NCBI RefSeq assembly: GCF_020216065.1
Contig: NZ_JAIWNA010000001.1
Location: 756,505 to 820,504 of the forward strand
Origin: Nocardia rosealba
GTDB lineage: Bacteria; Actinomycetota; Actinomycetes; Mycobacteriales; Mycobacteriaceae
Direction of reading: 5' to 3'
DNA: 64,000 bases
Of the stretch, positions 25,674 to 34,704 are shown one piece after another. The stretch's first letter is position 1. Every line of letters begins with the position of its first letter. The notes beneath the pieces were generated by a model. The model saw only the letters and a list, made by a program, of their open reading frames with translations, ran no database searches and was not told where the DNA came from. The position numbers and the translations under genes are program-made.

Positions 25674-26447
25674 CTACACGGTGAAGAATCCGAGGGTCGG
25701 CATGAAGTTGCAGGTGCGCGGGGCGGCGCCCTCGGCGGCGGTGGTCAGCGAGCCGGAGATCACCGCGACCACCCGGCCGTGACCGGTGTTGGCGATGGTC
25801 GACAGCGTGGCGGGCCCACCGGGGTTGATCTTCGCCTCGTCGGTGAGCGTCTGCACGCCCGACTGACGGGTGTCGAGGTTGAGCCACTGCACCGTCATCG
25901 GCGGGTTCTGTTCGGCGGTCGGCGCCTTGGTGCCGAGCGCGGTGAACACGAAACCGGCCTGTCCGGCGGCGGGGCCGGGCGGGGGCAGCTGGGCCGGGCC
26001 GGGGACCGCGAGCGCGGTGCCGACCGAGTCGGCGCCGTCACCGATGCACGCCTTGCCGATGGTCGGGTACAGGAACTGCGCGATGACCGGGCCGTTCTCG
26101 GGGATGTCGGGGCCACCACCGCCGCTGCCGTCGAGGAAGGTGATGATCCGCTCCAGCGTCGCCTTGATGGCGGGCGGCAGATTCATGGTCGCCAGCAGGA
26201 CCCGCGCCTGATCGAGCAGGGCGGTCTGCGGGCTCGCGACATCGGCGGGACCGGCGATCAGTCCGGTCACAGCGGGCGCGAAAGCGGCGAGCGCGTCGAC
26301 CGGGACGCCCTCGGGCACCATCGGCACGCTGACCGGGGCCGCCTGTGCGGCGGGCGCGGCCGTTGTCGACGCGGGCACGGCGAGCATGGCGCCTGCCGCG
26401 AGGGCGAGAGCGGTCGTTGCGATCCGCGATGCTCGGCTACGAAGCAC
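25674..26447 (-). CDS. Secreted protein, unknown function
   Basis: A 257-residue exported protein. The signal peptide spans about residues 5-40 (RIATTALALAAGAMLAVPAS, Ala-rich cleavage region). An Ala/Pro/Leu helical part (about 45-120) and a Gly/Pro linker precede a beta-rich C-terminal part with two Cys (GKACIG and RTCNFM) and the ending PTLGFFTV. Secreted actinobacterial proteins with this type of ending exist, but none I can name. The GTG 26447 start fits the signal peptide; the frame is open upstream to 26585 without signal features, so the start is uncertain. Confidence 0.65.
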   Translation of the reverse strand: MLRSRASRIATTALALAAGAMLAVPASTTAAPAAQAAPVSVPMVPEGVPVDALAAFAPAVTGLIAGPADVASPQTALLDQARVLLATMNLPPAIKATLERIITFLDGSGGGGPDIPENGPVIAQFLYPTIGKACIGDGADSVGTALAVPGPAQLPPPGPAAGQAGFVFTALGTKAPTAEQNPPMTVQWLNLDTRQSGVQTLTDEAKINPGGPATLSTIANTGHGRVVAVISGSLTTAAEGAAPRTCNFMPTLGFFTV

Positions 26448-26838
26448 TTGTCCAGCCGTCCTTACCTCGGTGTTGCGATGGGCGAGGGTTGTCGGTCCCC
26501 ATGACGGGGTCACTCTAAGGACAACGCTGCCGTGTTGTACAGCCGCCGGGCCCGTGAAGGCATCCCGGCCGAAAATACTCTGCATCGAAGCTAGCCCTGC
26601 AAGGTGTTACCCGTGGGGACGTTGATGCAACTGTGACCAGCAGTGTCGCGCAGCGAAAACTGGATCCTTGGTTTTCGGCCCGCCTCGATTCCGGAGCGAC
26701 GGAGCGAAGGAGCGAGGCGACTGAGCGGAGGAGTGAAGAATCGAGGCCCGCCAGGGCCGAAAACCCGCGGCGCCAGCCGCCAAACTATTGTGATCTGGCA
26801 CCGCGTACGCGCCATTTCATACGACCGAAAGCACGGCC
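26448..26838. other. Intergenic region carrying a palindromic repeat element
   Basis: No gene seen. It holds the promoter of the secreted-protein gene, the repeat element at 26671-26779, and the short leader of pimE. Confidence 0.6.
26671..26779. repeat. Dispersed palindromic element, copy 1
   Basis: Arms GTTTTCGGCCC (26671-26681) and GGGCCGAAAAC (26754-26764), plus inner arms GCCTCGATTC (26682-26691) and GAATCGAGGC (26738-26747), enclose a GGAGCGA-rich core. The flank CCCGCGGCGCCAGCCG (26764-26779) recurs inverted after typA at 30609-30624. Confidence 0.75.
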
Positions 26839-28056
26839 TTGAACCGACACCTCCGATGGGCTCTCGCGCTGCTCGGATTGTCCGTGCTCGCCCGGCTGGC
26901 CTGGATGCTGTTCGCGCCCAACGGGCTCAACGTCGTCGACCTGCATGTGTACGTCGATGGTTCGGCCTCGCTGCTCACCGATCGTCTCTACGACTTCACC
27001 TACGCGGAGAAGACGCCCGACTTCCCGCTGCCGTTCACGTATCCGCCGTTCGCCGCGCTGGTCTTCTTCCCTCTGCACTACCTGCCGTTTTCGGTGGTCG
27101 CGGTGGGCTGGATGCTGGCGACCGTCGCCGCGCTCTACGGCGTGATCGCGATCAGTTTCGAACTGTTGCTCGGTAAGAAGACCGCGCGGGAAACGACGTG
27201 GGTCACCGCCGCGGTCGGCTGGACCGCGCTGGGTGTGTGGCTCGAGCCGGTGCGCACGACCATCGACTATGGCCAGGTGAATGTGTTCCTGGTGTTCGGG
27301 GCGATGCTCGCGGTGCGCAGTTCCCGGTGGTGGGTCTCCGGTGGGCTCGTCGGTGTGATCGCGGGGATCAAATTGACGCCTGCGATCACCGGCCTCTATT
27401 TCGTCGCTCGCCGCCGGTGGGCGACCGTGGTGTGGTCGGCGGCGGCGTTCGGGCTGACGGTTGCTGTGAGTTTTCTCATCAATGCCCATGAAGCCGAGCG
27501 CTATTTCGGCACGCTGCTCGGTGACGCCGACCGGATCGGCCCGGTGGGTTCGGTCTGGAATCAGTCGTTGCGCGGCGCGCTGAGCCGCATCCTCGGCTAC
27601 GACGTCGGTTCGGGCCCGTGGTGGATCGCCGGTGTGCTGCTCACCGCCGTGCTGGCGTTCCTGGCCTGGCGCACCCTCGGCCCCGACGACCGGCTCGGCA
27701 CCCTGGTGCTGGTGCAACTGTTCGGCCTGATGATCTCGCCGATCTCCTGGTCGCACCACTGGGTGTGGCTGATCCCCACTGTGTTGTGGCTGCTCTACGG
27801 CCCGCTGAAGGCCGAGCGCATGGCGCGCGTGCTGGCCGCGTTCTGGGTGCTGACGATGCTGGTCGGCGTGCCGTGGGTGCTGTCGTTCGCGCAGCCGACG
27901 ATCTGGGAGATCCCGCGTCCGTGGGTGCTGGCCTGGCTCGGCGCGGTGGATGTGATCGGGGTGTTCGTGCTGCTCGGCTGGCTGGTGTGGCACGGGCGCG
28001 ACACGCTCGCCGCGCAGGTGCGTGGCCGTCGCGCGGTGGAGGTTCCGGCGGGCTGA
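26839..28056 (+). CDS. pimE: Polyprenol-phosphomannose-dependent alpha-1,2-mannosyltransferase (PimE-like)
   Basis: A 405-residue GT-C/GT87 membrane enzyme with about 10 membrane segments. An acidic Asp34 (VVDLHVYVDG) lies in the first extracellular loop, where GT-C enzymes place the catalytic base, and FPLPFTYPPFAAL follows. PimE adds an alpha-1,2-linked mannose to AcPIM4 outside the membrane to give polar PIMs. Assignment to PimE rather than another GT87 member rests on gene order: the next gene is a pterin dehydratase and then typA, as around Rv1159. The start is TTG at 26839, with a weak CGAAAG upstream. It ends 1 nt before the stop of the convergent PCD gene. Confidence 0.85.
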   Translation: MNRHLRWALALLGLSVLARLAWMLFAPNGLNVVDLHVYVDGSASLLTDRLYDFTYAEKTPDFPLPFTYPPFAALVFFPLHYLPFSVVAVGWMLATVAALYGVIAISFELLLGKKTARETTWVTAAVGWTALGVWLEPVRTTIDYGQVNVFLVFGAMLAVRSSRWWVSGGLVGVIAGIKLTPAITGLYFVARRRWATVVWSAAAFGLTVAVSFLINAHEAERYFGTLLGDADRIGPVGSVWNQSLRGALSRILGYDVGSGPWWIAGVLLTAVLAFLAWRTLGPDDRLGTLVLVQLFGLMISPISWSHHWVWLIPTVLWLLYGPLKAERMARVLAAFWVLTMLVGVPWVLSFAQPTIWEIPRPWVLAWLGAVDVIGVFVLLGWLVWHGRDTLAAQVRGRRAVEVPAG

Positions 28057-28057
28057 C

Positions 28058-28348
28058 TCAGCCCCCGACCAGGTCGTCGATGACGTGCGCCATCGCCGTG
28101 TCCTGCCCGGTGAGCCCGCCCGCGGAATGCGTGCTGAGCGTGAAACGGATTGTGCGCCAACGGATATCGATGTCGGGATGATGATCGGCCTGCTCGGCCG
28201 CGGTGGCGACCCTGCGGACCAGTTCGATTCCGTCGAGGAAGCTCGGGGCTTTCACCGTCCGGGTGATGGCGTCGCCGTCGCGCGACCAGTCCGGCAGTGT
28301 GGCCAGGGCGATGGTGATCTCGGGGTCGGAGAGCAGCGGAGTACCCAT
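28058..28348 (-). CDS. Pterin-4a-carbinolamine dehydratase
   Basis: A 96-residue PCD/DCoH protein that dehydrates 4a-hydroxytetrahydrobiopterin. The signature EQADHHPDIDIRWRTIRFTL contains the active-site HHP and Trp, and the C-terminal HSAGGLTGQD is also typical. The ATG at 28348 fits the family length. In mycobacteria a homolog (Rv1159A) also lies beside pimE. Why this bacterium keeps the enzyme without an evident aromatic amino acid hydroxylase here is not clear from the window. Confidence 0.92.
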   Translation of the reverse strand: MGTPLLSDPEITIALATLPDWSRDGDAITRTVKAPSFLDGIELVRRVATAAEQADHHPDIDIRWRTIRFTLSTHSAGGLTGQDTAMAHVIDDLVGG

Positions 28349-28401
28349 AAGTGCAGTTCTACGCCTCATCGGGGCGCGGCGCATCGCCCGTCGTCGGATG
28401 C

Positions 28402-28578
28402 TCAGGCGGCGCGCGCCTGTTTCAGGGCCTTTTTGAGATCTTTACCGCACACACCGGCGGCTTCGGCCTTCTTCATACGCATGATGACGACGGGGCATTT
28501 GAAGCAGCGCGTCTTCTTTCTGCAGCACTTTTTCTTCGGCTTGAGGCTGGAAACCTTCTTCGCCTTTACCTTGCCCAC
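28402..28578 (-). CDS. 58-residue Cys/Lys-rich small protein
   Basis: A very basic 58-residue protein with five Cys: a CC pair at 18-19, Cys25 and Cys28 in RCFKCPVV, and Cys44. About a third of the residues are Lys or Arg (KPKKKCCRKKTRCFKCP). The CC-x5-C-x2-C spacing could bind Zn or an Fe-S cluster, or the protein could sit on rRNA like a zinc-type ribosomal protein; no family can be named. Coding is supported by GTG start with TAAGCT 7 nt upstream and by an in-frame TGA. It is divergent from typA and downstream-facing to the PCD gene (53 nt). A DtxR/IdeR-like 19-mer abuts the start codon. Confidence 0.72.
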   Translation of the reverse strand: MGKVKAKKVSSLKPKKKCCRKKTRCFKCPVVIMRMKKAEAAGVCGKDLKKALKQARAA

Positions 28579-28597
28579 GCGGGTTAGCTTACCCTAA
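28579..28597 (-). promoter_or_regulatory. DtxR/IdeR-like box overlapping a leaderless promoter
   Basis: The minus-strand 19-mer TTAGGGTAAGCTAACCCGC matches 14 of 19 positions of the IdeR consensus (TTAGGTTAGGCTAACCTAA) and contains the TAAGCT -10 element at 28586-28591. A bound repressor would block this promoter. Confidence 0.45.
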
Positions 28598-28702
28598 GTA
28601 CAAAGGCTGACACGTGCCTGCCACTTCGGTACCGGTAGTCTGGAACAGGCCGCGAGCAAGATTCATGCGTGCCAAATACATCAACAGCAGGAGGATCCAG
28701 GC

Positions 28703-30607
28703 GTGTCGTCTACACGCGATTTCCGCAACGTCGCCATCGTGGCCCACGTCGACCACGGCAAGACGACCCTGGTCGACGCCATGCTTCGTCAGTCGGGCGC
28801 GTTCGCTGAGCGGGCCGAACTGGTCGACCGAGTCATGGACTCCGGTGACCTCGAGCGCGAGAAGGGCATCACCATTCTCGCGAAGAACACCGCCGTCCAC
28901 CGGCACCACCCCGACGGTTCCGTCACCGTCATCAATGTCATCGATACCCCGGGCCACGCCGACTTCGGTGGTGAGGTCGAACGTGGCCTTTCCATGGTCG
29001 ACGGTGTCGTCCTGCTCGTCGACGCGTCCGAGGGCCCGCTCCCGCAGACCCGGTTCGTGCTGCGCAAGGCGCTCGCGGCCAAGCTGCCGGTGATCCTGGT
29101 CGTCAACAAGACCGACCGGCCCGACGCCCGTATCGCCGAGGTCGTCGAGGAGTCGCACGATCTGCTGCTCGACCTGGCTTCCGACCTCGACGACGAGGCC
29201 GCCGAAGCCGCCGAGCTGGCGCTGGACCTGCCGGTCCTGTACGCCTCGGGCCGTGAGGGCAAGGCGTCCAAGGAGCAGCCGGAGAACGGTTCCGCTCCCG
29301 CCGCCGAGAACCTCGACGCCCTGTTCGACGTGCTGCTGGAATACATCCCGGCGCCCAAGAGCAACAAGGACGCGCCGCTGCAGGCGCACGTCACCAACCT
29401 CGACGCGTCGGCCTTCCTCGGCCGTCTCGCGCTGGTCCGCATCTACAGCGGTGAGCTGCGTAAGGGCCAGAACGTGGCCTGGATCAACGCCGACGGCGTC
29501 AAGACCGTCAAGATCACCGAGCTGCTGCAGACCGTCGGTGTCGAGCGTCAGCCGGGCGAGGTCGCCGAGGCCGGTGACATCGTCGCCATCGCAGGCATCC
29601 CCGACATCATGATCGGCGACACCCTCGCCGACGTGGAGAACCCGGTCGCGCTGCCGCGCATCTCGGTCGACGAGCCGGCCATCTCGGTGGTCATCGGCAC
29701 CAACACCTCGCCGCTGGTCGGCCGGGTGCAGGGCCACAAGCTCACCGCCCGCATGGTGAAGGCGCGCCTGGATCAGGAACTGATCGGCAACGTGTCGCTG
29801 CGCGTGCTCGACATCGGCCGTCCCGACGCCTGGGAGGTGCAGGGCCGTGGTGAGCTGGCGCTGGCCATCCTGGTCGAGCAGATGCGCCGCGAGGGCTTCG
29901 AGCTCACCGTCGGCAAGCCGCAGGTGGTCACCAAGCAGGTGGACGGCAAGACCCACGAGCCGTTCGAAGAGCTGACCATCGACTGCCCCGACGAGTACCT
30001 GGGCGCCATCACCCAGCTGCTGGCCGCCCGCAAGGGCAAGATGGTGCAGATGAGCAACCATGCCGCCGGTTGGGTGCGCATGGAGTTCATCGTCCCCTCG
30101 CGTGGCCTGATCGGCTTCCGCACGGTGTTCCTCACCGAGACCCGCGGCACCGGCATCGCCAACGCCGTGTCCCACGGGTACGCCCCGTGGGCCGGTGAGA
30201 TCCGCGCTCGCCACACCGGTTCGCTGGTGTCGGACCGCGCGGGCACCGTCACCCCGTTCGCGATGATCCAGCTGGCCGATCGTGGTCAGTTCTTCGTCGA
30301 GCCGGGTGCGGACACCTATGAGGGCATGGTCGTCGGTATCAACCCGCGTGCCGAGGATCTCGATATCAACGTGACCCGCGAGAAGAAGCTGACCAACATG
30401 CGCAGCGCGACCGCGGACACCTTCGAGACCATGGCCAAGCCCCTGCAACTCGACCTCGAGCTGGCGATGGAGTTCTGTGCCGGCGACGAGTGCGTGGAGG
30501 TCACCCCCGAGGTTGTCCGCGTGCGCAAGGTCGTGCTCGGCGCCAACGAGCGGGCGCGTGACCTGTCGCGCCGCAAAGCCCGCGACAAGGCCGCCGCAGG
30601 ATCATAA
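28703..30607 (+). CDS. typA: Translational GTPase TypA/BipA
   Basis: A 634-residue ribosome-associated GTPase. G1 is AHVDHGKTT (14-22), G3 DTPGHAD, G4 NKTDRPD. EF-G-like domains follow and the C-terminal BipA-specific domain ends the protein. In E. coli BipA helps 50S subunit assembly, notably in cold or stress. The GTG at 28703 has an excellent AGGAGG 7-8 nt upstream. It lies between pimE/PCD and lpqW, the same neighbourhood as Rv1165. A copy of the dispersed repeat starts 2 nt after its stop, followed by a strong terminator. Confidence 0.96.
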   Translation: MSSTRDFRNVAIVAHVDHGKTTLVDAMLRQSGAFAERAELVDRVMDSGDLEREKGITILAKNTAVHRHHPDGSVTVINVIDTPGHADFGGEVERGLSMVDGVVLLVDASEGPLPQTRFVLRKALAAKLPVILVVNKTDRPDARIAEVVEESHDLLLDLASDLDDEAAEAAELALDLPVLYASGREGKASKEQPENGSAPAAENLDALFDVLLEYIPAPKSNKDAPLQAHVTNLDASAFLGRLALVRIYSGELRKGQNVAWINADGVKTVKITELLQTVGVERQPGEVAEAGDIVAIAGIPDIMIGDTLADVENPVALPRISVDEPAISVVIGTNTSPLVGRVQGHKLTARMVKARLDQELIGNVSLRVLDIGRPDAWEVQGRGELALAILVEQMRREGFELTVGKPQVVTKQVDGKTHEPFEELTIDCPDEYLGAITQLLAARKGKMVQMSNHAAGWVRMEFIVPSRGLIGFRTVFLTETRGTGIANAVSHGYAPWAGEIRARHTGSLVSDRAGTVTPFAMIQLADRGQFFVEPGADTYEGMVVGINPRAEDLDINVTREKKLTNMRSATADTFETMAKPLQLDLELAMEFCAGDECVEVTPEVVRVRKVVLGANERARDLSRRKARDKAAAGS

Positions 30608-30608
30608 G

Positions 30609-30716
30609 CGGCTGGCGCCGCGGGGTTCGGGCCTGAACCCTCACCTCTTCCCTCCCTCCGGGCACTCCTTCGTCGCACCCTCCGGTCAGTCCAGAGGCGA
30701 GGGACGGCCCGAACCC
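30609..30716. repeat. Dispersed palindromic element, copy 2 (inverted)
   Basis: CGGCTGGCGCCGCGGG at 30609-30624 is the exact reverse complement of 26764-26779. Arms GGGTTCGGGCC and GGCCCGAACCC (about 30622-30632 and 30706-30716) enclose a CTCC/TTCG-rich core, as in copy 1, but with different arm sequence. Confidence 0.75.
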
Positions 30717-30759
30717 AAGGCGGTTGGATGGTACTCAGTACCGTCCAACCGCCTTTTTC
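30717..30759 (+). terminator. typA terminator
   Basis: A near-perfect 19-bp stem (30717-30735 with 30737-30755, one T-G mismatch at 29/43) followed by TTTTT. It lies upstream of the lpqW start at 30812. Confidence 0.9.
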
Positions 30760-30798
30760 GTGCTCGAATCCGGCGGCGCCGACCGAAGCGCAATCCCG

Positions 30799-30804
30799 TA
30801 GAGT
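30799..30804 (+). promoter_or_regulatory. -10 element, leaderless lpqW
   Basis: TAGAGT 7 nt before GTG 30812, downstream of the typA terminator. Confidence 0.6.
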
Positions 30805-30811
30805 GCGGGGC

Positions 30812-32581
30812 GTGGTGAGTCCGGGGTGGTGCGCAAAGTGGCGCGTGTCGGTGCTGGCGATGATCGCCTCGACGGTGGTCGTGGCCGGGTGCACCGCGAA
30901 TCCACCGCCACCGATCGAGAGCACCGACTCACCCAAGACCACCCAGGCCAAGCCGGGCAAGAACACCGTTGTCGTCGCGATCGACGACATCGGGATCGGA
31001 TTCAACCCGCATCTGCGTTCGGACCAGTCGCCCGCGACCAACGCGGTGAGCTCGATGGTGTTGCCGAGCCCGTTCCGGCCGGTGCCCAATCCCGCGCACC
31101 CCGGCGTGGTGGATTTCGTGCCCGACTCGGCGCTGATCGTGTCGGCCGATGTGACCTCGCAAGAACCGTTCACCATCACCTATACCCTGCGTAATCAGGC
31201 GAATTGGTCCGACGGCGCGCCGATCGCCGCCGAGGACTTCCGGTTCCTGTGGCAGCAGATGATCTCTCAGCCCGGTGTGGTCGATCCGGCGGGGTACCGG
31301 CTGATCTCCGACGTGGCGTCCTCCGGTGGGGGCAAAACGGTCACGGTGACGCTGACCCAGCCGTACCCGGCATGGCGTGAGCTGTTCGCGAACCTGCTGC
31401 CCTCGCATCTGGTGAAGGACTCCCCGGGCGGATTCACCAGCGGACTCGTCGACCGGATCCCGGTGTCGGGCGGCAACTTCACGATCAAGTCCGTGGATCG
31501 CGGGCGCGACGAGATCCTGCTCGAACGCAACGACCGGTTCTGGGGTACTCCGGCCGCACCGGACCAGATCCTGTTGCGCCGCGGCGGATCTCCCTCCCAG
31601 CTCGCCGAATCCCTGCGCACCGGTGACGCGCAGATGGCGCTGGTGCACGGCGGTGTCGCCACCCAGGCGCAGCTCGCGGCCATCCCGTCGGTGCGCACGA
31701 CGATCATGCCGCAGGCGCGGGAACTGCAGCTCACTCTCAACGGCCGCTCCGGCGACCTGGTCGACGTGCGCGTGCGCAAAGCGCTGCTCGCCCTGCTCGA
31801 TCCTGCCCTGCTCGCCACCGTCGGGGCGCAGAGCGGTGGCTGGGTGGAACCCGCTCGCGCCCAAGTACTTCCACCGTCGAGCCCCGGTTATCTGCCGACC
31901 GCCCCGCCCCGGCTCAGCGCCGACGAGGCGTTCGCCCTGTTGGCCGAGGCCGGTTTCGGGCGGGCCCCGGAGACACCGCAGACGAGTTCGCCCACTTCGC
32001 CCGCACCGCAACCACGTTCGGTGGCGCGCAACGGCAAGGGTTTGTCGGTGCGCATCGGCGCGGTCGCCGAGGACGAGGCTGCGCTGGCTGTCGCCAATAC
32101 CGCCGCCGACCAATTGCGCAGTGCCGGAATCGATGCCACCGTGCGCGGGGTCGCCGCCGACGAACTCTACGGTCGAGAACTCACCGAGTCGTCGGTCGAC
32201 GCGATCGTCGGGTGGGAGCTCGCGGGCGGTGATCCGGCGACCGTGCTCGCCTCCCGGTACGGATGTCCGCCGGTGGAGCCGCCGGGCGCCGACGGCCCGG
32301 TGCTCGCGGCGGCCGAGGCCTACCGGCAGGCGCCGAGCAATGTCGGTGGAGTGTGCGATCCGGGCCTGCAGCCGTCGATCGACGAGGCGCTGCGCGGGAT
32401 CGAGGTGGGTCGGATCGTGGCCGAGGCCGAGCCCAAGCTGTGGGAACTGTCGACGGTGCTGCCGATCGTGCAGGACAACGTCGTCGCGGCGGCGGGCCCG
32501 CGCGTGGACGGTGCGTCGCTGTCGGGCGCCATCCAGGTCGGCATCTTCGGTGACACGGCACAGTGGCGGAGGATCCCATGA
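30812..32581 (+). CDS. lpqW: LpqW-like lipoprotein, family 5 solute-binding fold
   Basis: A 589-residue lipoprotein. The lipobox VVAGC places the lipidated Cys at residue 27. The mature part is an SBP_bac_5 (peptide-binding type) domain: [20 protein letters not shown] and [20 protein letters not shown] are typical. In mycobacteria LpqW does not import peptides but steers intermediates between PIM and lipoarabinomannan synthesis, in line with pimE nearby. The frame is open to 30728, but this runs through the terminator; GTG 30812 (or 30815) with TAGAGT 7 nt upstream is preferred. It overlaps mshB by four bases (ATGA). Confidence 0.88.
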   Translation: MVSPGWCAKWRVSVLAMIASTVVVAGCTANPPPPIESTDSPKTTQAKPGKNTVVVAIDDIGIGFNPHLRSDQSPATNAVSSMVLPSPFRPVPNPAHPGVVDFVPDSALIVSADVTSQEPFTITYTLRNQANWSDGAPIAAEDFRFLWQQMISQPGVVDPAGYRLISDVASSGGGKTVTVTLTQPYPAWRELFANLLPSHLVKDSPGGFTSGLVDRIPVSGGNFTIKSVDRGRDEILLERNDRFWGTPAAPDQILLRRGGSPSQLAESLRTGDAQMALVHGGVATQAQLAAIPSVRTTIMPQARELQLTLNGRSGDLVDVRVRKALLALLDPALLATVGAQSGGWVEPARAQVLPPSSPGYLPTAPPRLSADEAFALLAEAGFGRAPETPQTSSPTSPAPQPRSVARNGKGLSVRIGAVAEDEAALAVANTAADQLRSAGIDATVRGVAADELYGRELTESSVDAIVGWELAGGDPATVLASRYGCPPVEPPGADGPVLAAAEAYRQAPSNVGGVCDPGLQPSIDEALRGIEVGRIVAEAEPKLWELSTVLPIVQDNVVAAAGPRVDGASLSGAIQVGIFGDTAQWRRIP

Positions 32582-33465
32582 CGCGCGAGACCGGTGGCCT
32601 GCTCCTGGTGCACGCCCACCCCGACGACGAAACCCTCACCACCGGTGGCACTATCGCGCACTACCGCCGTCGTGGTGTGCCGGTGACCGTGGTGACCTGC
32701 ACGCTCGGTGAGGAAGGCGAGGTCATCGGCGAGCGCTGGGCGCGCCTGGTCGCCGACGAGGCCGACCAGCTCGGCGGCTACCGCATCAGCGAACTCACCG
32801 CCGCCCTCGCCGCGCTCGACGCGGGTGAACCGCTCTTCCTCGGCGGGCCGGGTCGCTGGCGTGATTCCGGGATGGCGGGCACGCCGTCGGCCGAGCATCC
32901 GCGCGCGTTCGTGAACTCCGGTGACGCGGCGGTCGACGAACTCGTGGCGGTGTTGCTGGAACTGCGCCCGCGCGTGGTCGTCACCTACGACCCGCGCGGC
33001 GGCTACGGCCATCCCGACCACATCCGGGCACACCACGTCACCACCGCCGCCGTGGCCGCGGCCGCGGAACAGGGCTACGACGTGCCCAAGTTCTACTGGA
33101 CAGTCACCGACGCCGACCTGCTGCGCCAGCACACCGCCGCTCTCGCCCGCCGCACCGTCGACGGGCTGCCCGGCGCCCTGCCCGAGGGATGGCGGCTGCC
33201 CGTGGAGGCGGAGCTGGCGGCGATGTCGACCACCGCCGGGGTGAGCACCGTGGTCGAGGTGTCGGACGTGCTCGCCGCCAAGCGTGCGGCCATGCGCGCG
33301 CACGCCACCCAGGTGACCCTCGCGCCGAGCGGCCGGGAGTTCGCGCTGTCGAACAACATCGCCCTGCCGGTGCTGCCGGAGGAACATTTCACCCTGGTGC
33401 GTGGTACCCGTGGGCCGGTCGGCGACGACGGGTTCGAGCACGACCTGTTCGCCGGCCTCGAATGA
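32578..33465 (+). CDS. mshB: GlcNAc-Ins deacetylase, mycothiol biosynthesis
   Basis: A 295-residue zinc-dependent deacetylase (LmbE/PIG-L fold) that releases acetate from GlcNAc-inositol in mycothiol synthesis. The motif HAHPDDE supplies His14 and Asp17 as zinc ligands and Asp16 as catalytic base; His145 in [13 protein letters not shown] is the third ligand region. Length fits MshB (about 300 residues). The ATG overlaps the lpqW stop, so translation is coupled. A closely related amidase, Mca, differs in length and motif context; gene order next to lpqW supports MshB (Rv1170). Confidence 0.94.
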   Translation: MTRETGGLLLVHAHPDDETLTTGGTIAHYRRRGVPVTVVTCTLGEEGEVIGERWARLVADEADQLGGYRISELTAALAALDAGEPLFLGGPGRWRDSGMAGTPSAEHPRAFVNSGDAAVDELVAVLLELRPRVVVTYDPRGGYGHPDHIRAHHVTTAAVAAAAEQGYDVPKFYWTVTDADLLRQHTAALARRTVDGLPGALPEGWRLPVEAELAAMSTTAGVSTVVEVSDVLAAKRAAMRAHATQVTLAPSGREFALSNNIALPVLPEEHFTLVRGTRGPVGDDGFEHDLFAGLE

Positions 33466-33479
33466 GCCGACCGGCCGAA

Positions 33480-33485
33480 TAGACT
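33480..33485 (+). promoter_or_regulatory. -10 element, leaderless Rv1171-like gene
   Basis: TAGACT 7 nt before ATG 33493. Confidence 0.55.
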
Positions 33486-33492
33486 CGCCCGC

Positions 33493-33921
33493 ATGGTGAC
33501 CTCCGACCAGTCCACCGCGCGCCGTGGCGTGCGTCTGCCCGCACCGCCCGATCCCCTCGTCGCCGGGCTCATCGTCGTGTTGCTCATGGTCGACGCGCTC
33601 ATCACTCTCGCGCTCGAGGTGCTGTTCCTGCCGCTGTACATCGGGTCGGTGCCCTTGCCGATCGCGGCGCTGGTGGCCGGGGTGGTGAATGTCGGTCTGG
33701 TGTACGGGATGGCGAGCGTCACCGATCGGCTCGGTTTCATCTTCGCGCCGATCGTGTTGTGGCTCTTCGGTTTCCTGCTGTGCGCCTCGCGCGGTCCGGG
33801 CGGTGACGTGATGCTCGGCAACGACGGTCGCACCCTGCTGCTGCTCGCCTGCGGGGTGCTCGCGCCCATGGGTTACCTGTATTTCCGGGCGAATTCGCCC
33901 CGCGCCCGCCCAGCGGGCTGA
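33493..33921 (+). CDS. Four-helix membrane protein (Rv1171-like position)
   Basis: A 142-residue protein with four hydrophobic segments at about 22-45, 50-75, 80-98 and 113-131, and short charged ends. It follows mshB by 27 nt, where mycobacteria also carry a small membrane protein (Rv1171), so it is likely the ortholog. Function unknown. It has its own TAGACT hexamer 7 nt before the ATG but may also be read through from mshB. Its stop is adjacent to that of the convergent TetR gene. Confidence 0.75.
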   Translation: MVTSDQSTARRGVRLPAPPDPLVAGLIVVLLMVDALITLALEVLFLPLYIGSVPLPIAALVAGVVNVGLVYGMASVTDRLGFIFAPIVLWLFGFLLCASRGPGGDVMLGNDGRTLLLLACGVLAPMGYLYFRANSPRARPAG

Positions 33922-34656
33922 TCACCCTCGACGGGTCTCGATCCCGTCGAGGATGAGGTCCAGTTCGCGGGTGAACTTGTCGAAGACGGCCGGGTCGGGC
34001 TTGTCCCGCAACCGCGCGAGCTGGTCGGTGTAGCGCTGGTGCAGGCGGGGGAAGGGACGGGCGGCGGCCTCGCTGGCGGCGAGCACCTGGGTGGCCCACT
34101 GTTCGCTGGACAGGCCGCTCTGCGCGATCGTCATCAGCATGGCGGCCTCGCCGCCGCAGGAGCCGACGACGAACTGGAAGACGGCGTTGCCTGCGATGTC
34201 GACCACGTCGTCGGGCAGGCCCGCGGCATCGAGGATCGCGATCATCGAGTCGGTGAGCCGCATCATGTTGGGGCCGAGGTACATCAGCGCGGCGGTGCTG
34301 AGCACCACGGTGATCCACGGGTGCGCGAGCAGGGTCTTGCGCACTCCGGCGGCTTGTTCGTGCATCACCTCGCGCCAGCGGTCGCCGTCGGGGGCGGGGA
34401 CGGGAACCTCGCCGATCACCTGGTCGACGACCAGTTCCAGTAGCTCGTCCTTGTTGGCGACGTGGGTGTAGAGCGAGGTGGCACCCGCACCGAGCCGGGC
34501 GCCGAGTTTGCGCATGCTCAGAGCGTCGAAACCCTCCTCGTCGAGCAGGCGGATCGCCTCCGCCACGATCTGGTCGCGGCTCAGCGCGGGTTGGTCGCGG
34601 CGTTCGCGGGGCGGCCTGGTCCACACCGACGGGATCCCGGTCGGGCTCGCTGCCAT
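33922..34656 (-). CDS. TetR-family transcriptional repressor
   Basis: A 244-residue regulator. The helix-turn-helix lies at about 25-70 (LSRDQIVAEAIRLLDEEGFD then LSMRKLGARLGAGATSLYTH). The C-terminal part resembles the TetR_C domain of tetracycline-type repressors. ATG 34656 follows GAGGAGGC; the frame is open to 34980 through the shared promoter but without family similarity. It is divergent from a DHA2 efflux gene, and the 160-nt gap has four ACAGTGT-type boxes, so it very probably represses that pump and itself. Confidence 0.9.
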   Translation of the reverse strand: MAASPTGIPSVWTRPPRERRDQPALSRDQIVAEAIRLLDEEGFDALSMRKLGARLGAGATSLYTHVANKDELLELVVDQVIGEVPVPAPDGDRWREVMHEQAAGVRKTLLAHPWITVVLSTAALMYLGPNMMRLTDSMIAILDAAGLPDDVVDIAGNAVFQFVVGSCGGEAAMLMTIAQSGLSSEQWATQVLAASEAAARPFPRLHQRYTDQLARLRDKPDPAVFDKFTRELDLILDGIETRRG

Positions 34657-34704
34657 CGCTGCCTCCTCTGCTGTGTCGGGTCTCGTCCAGCATAGCCGGT
34701 TCAT

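Noticed and set aside
28703..30607. TypA read as tetracycline-resistance protein or EF-G
   Set aside because: Length, the C-terminal domain and position beside lpqW fit TypA/BipA.
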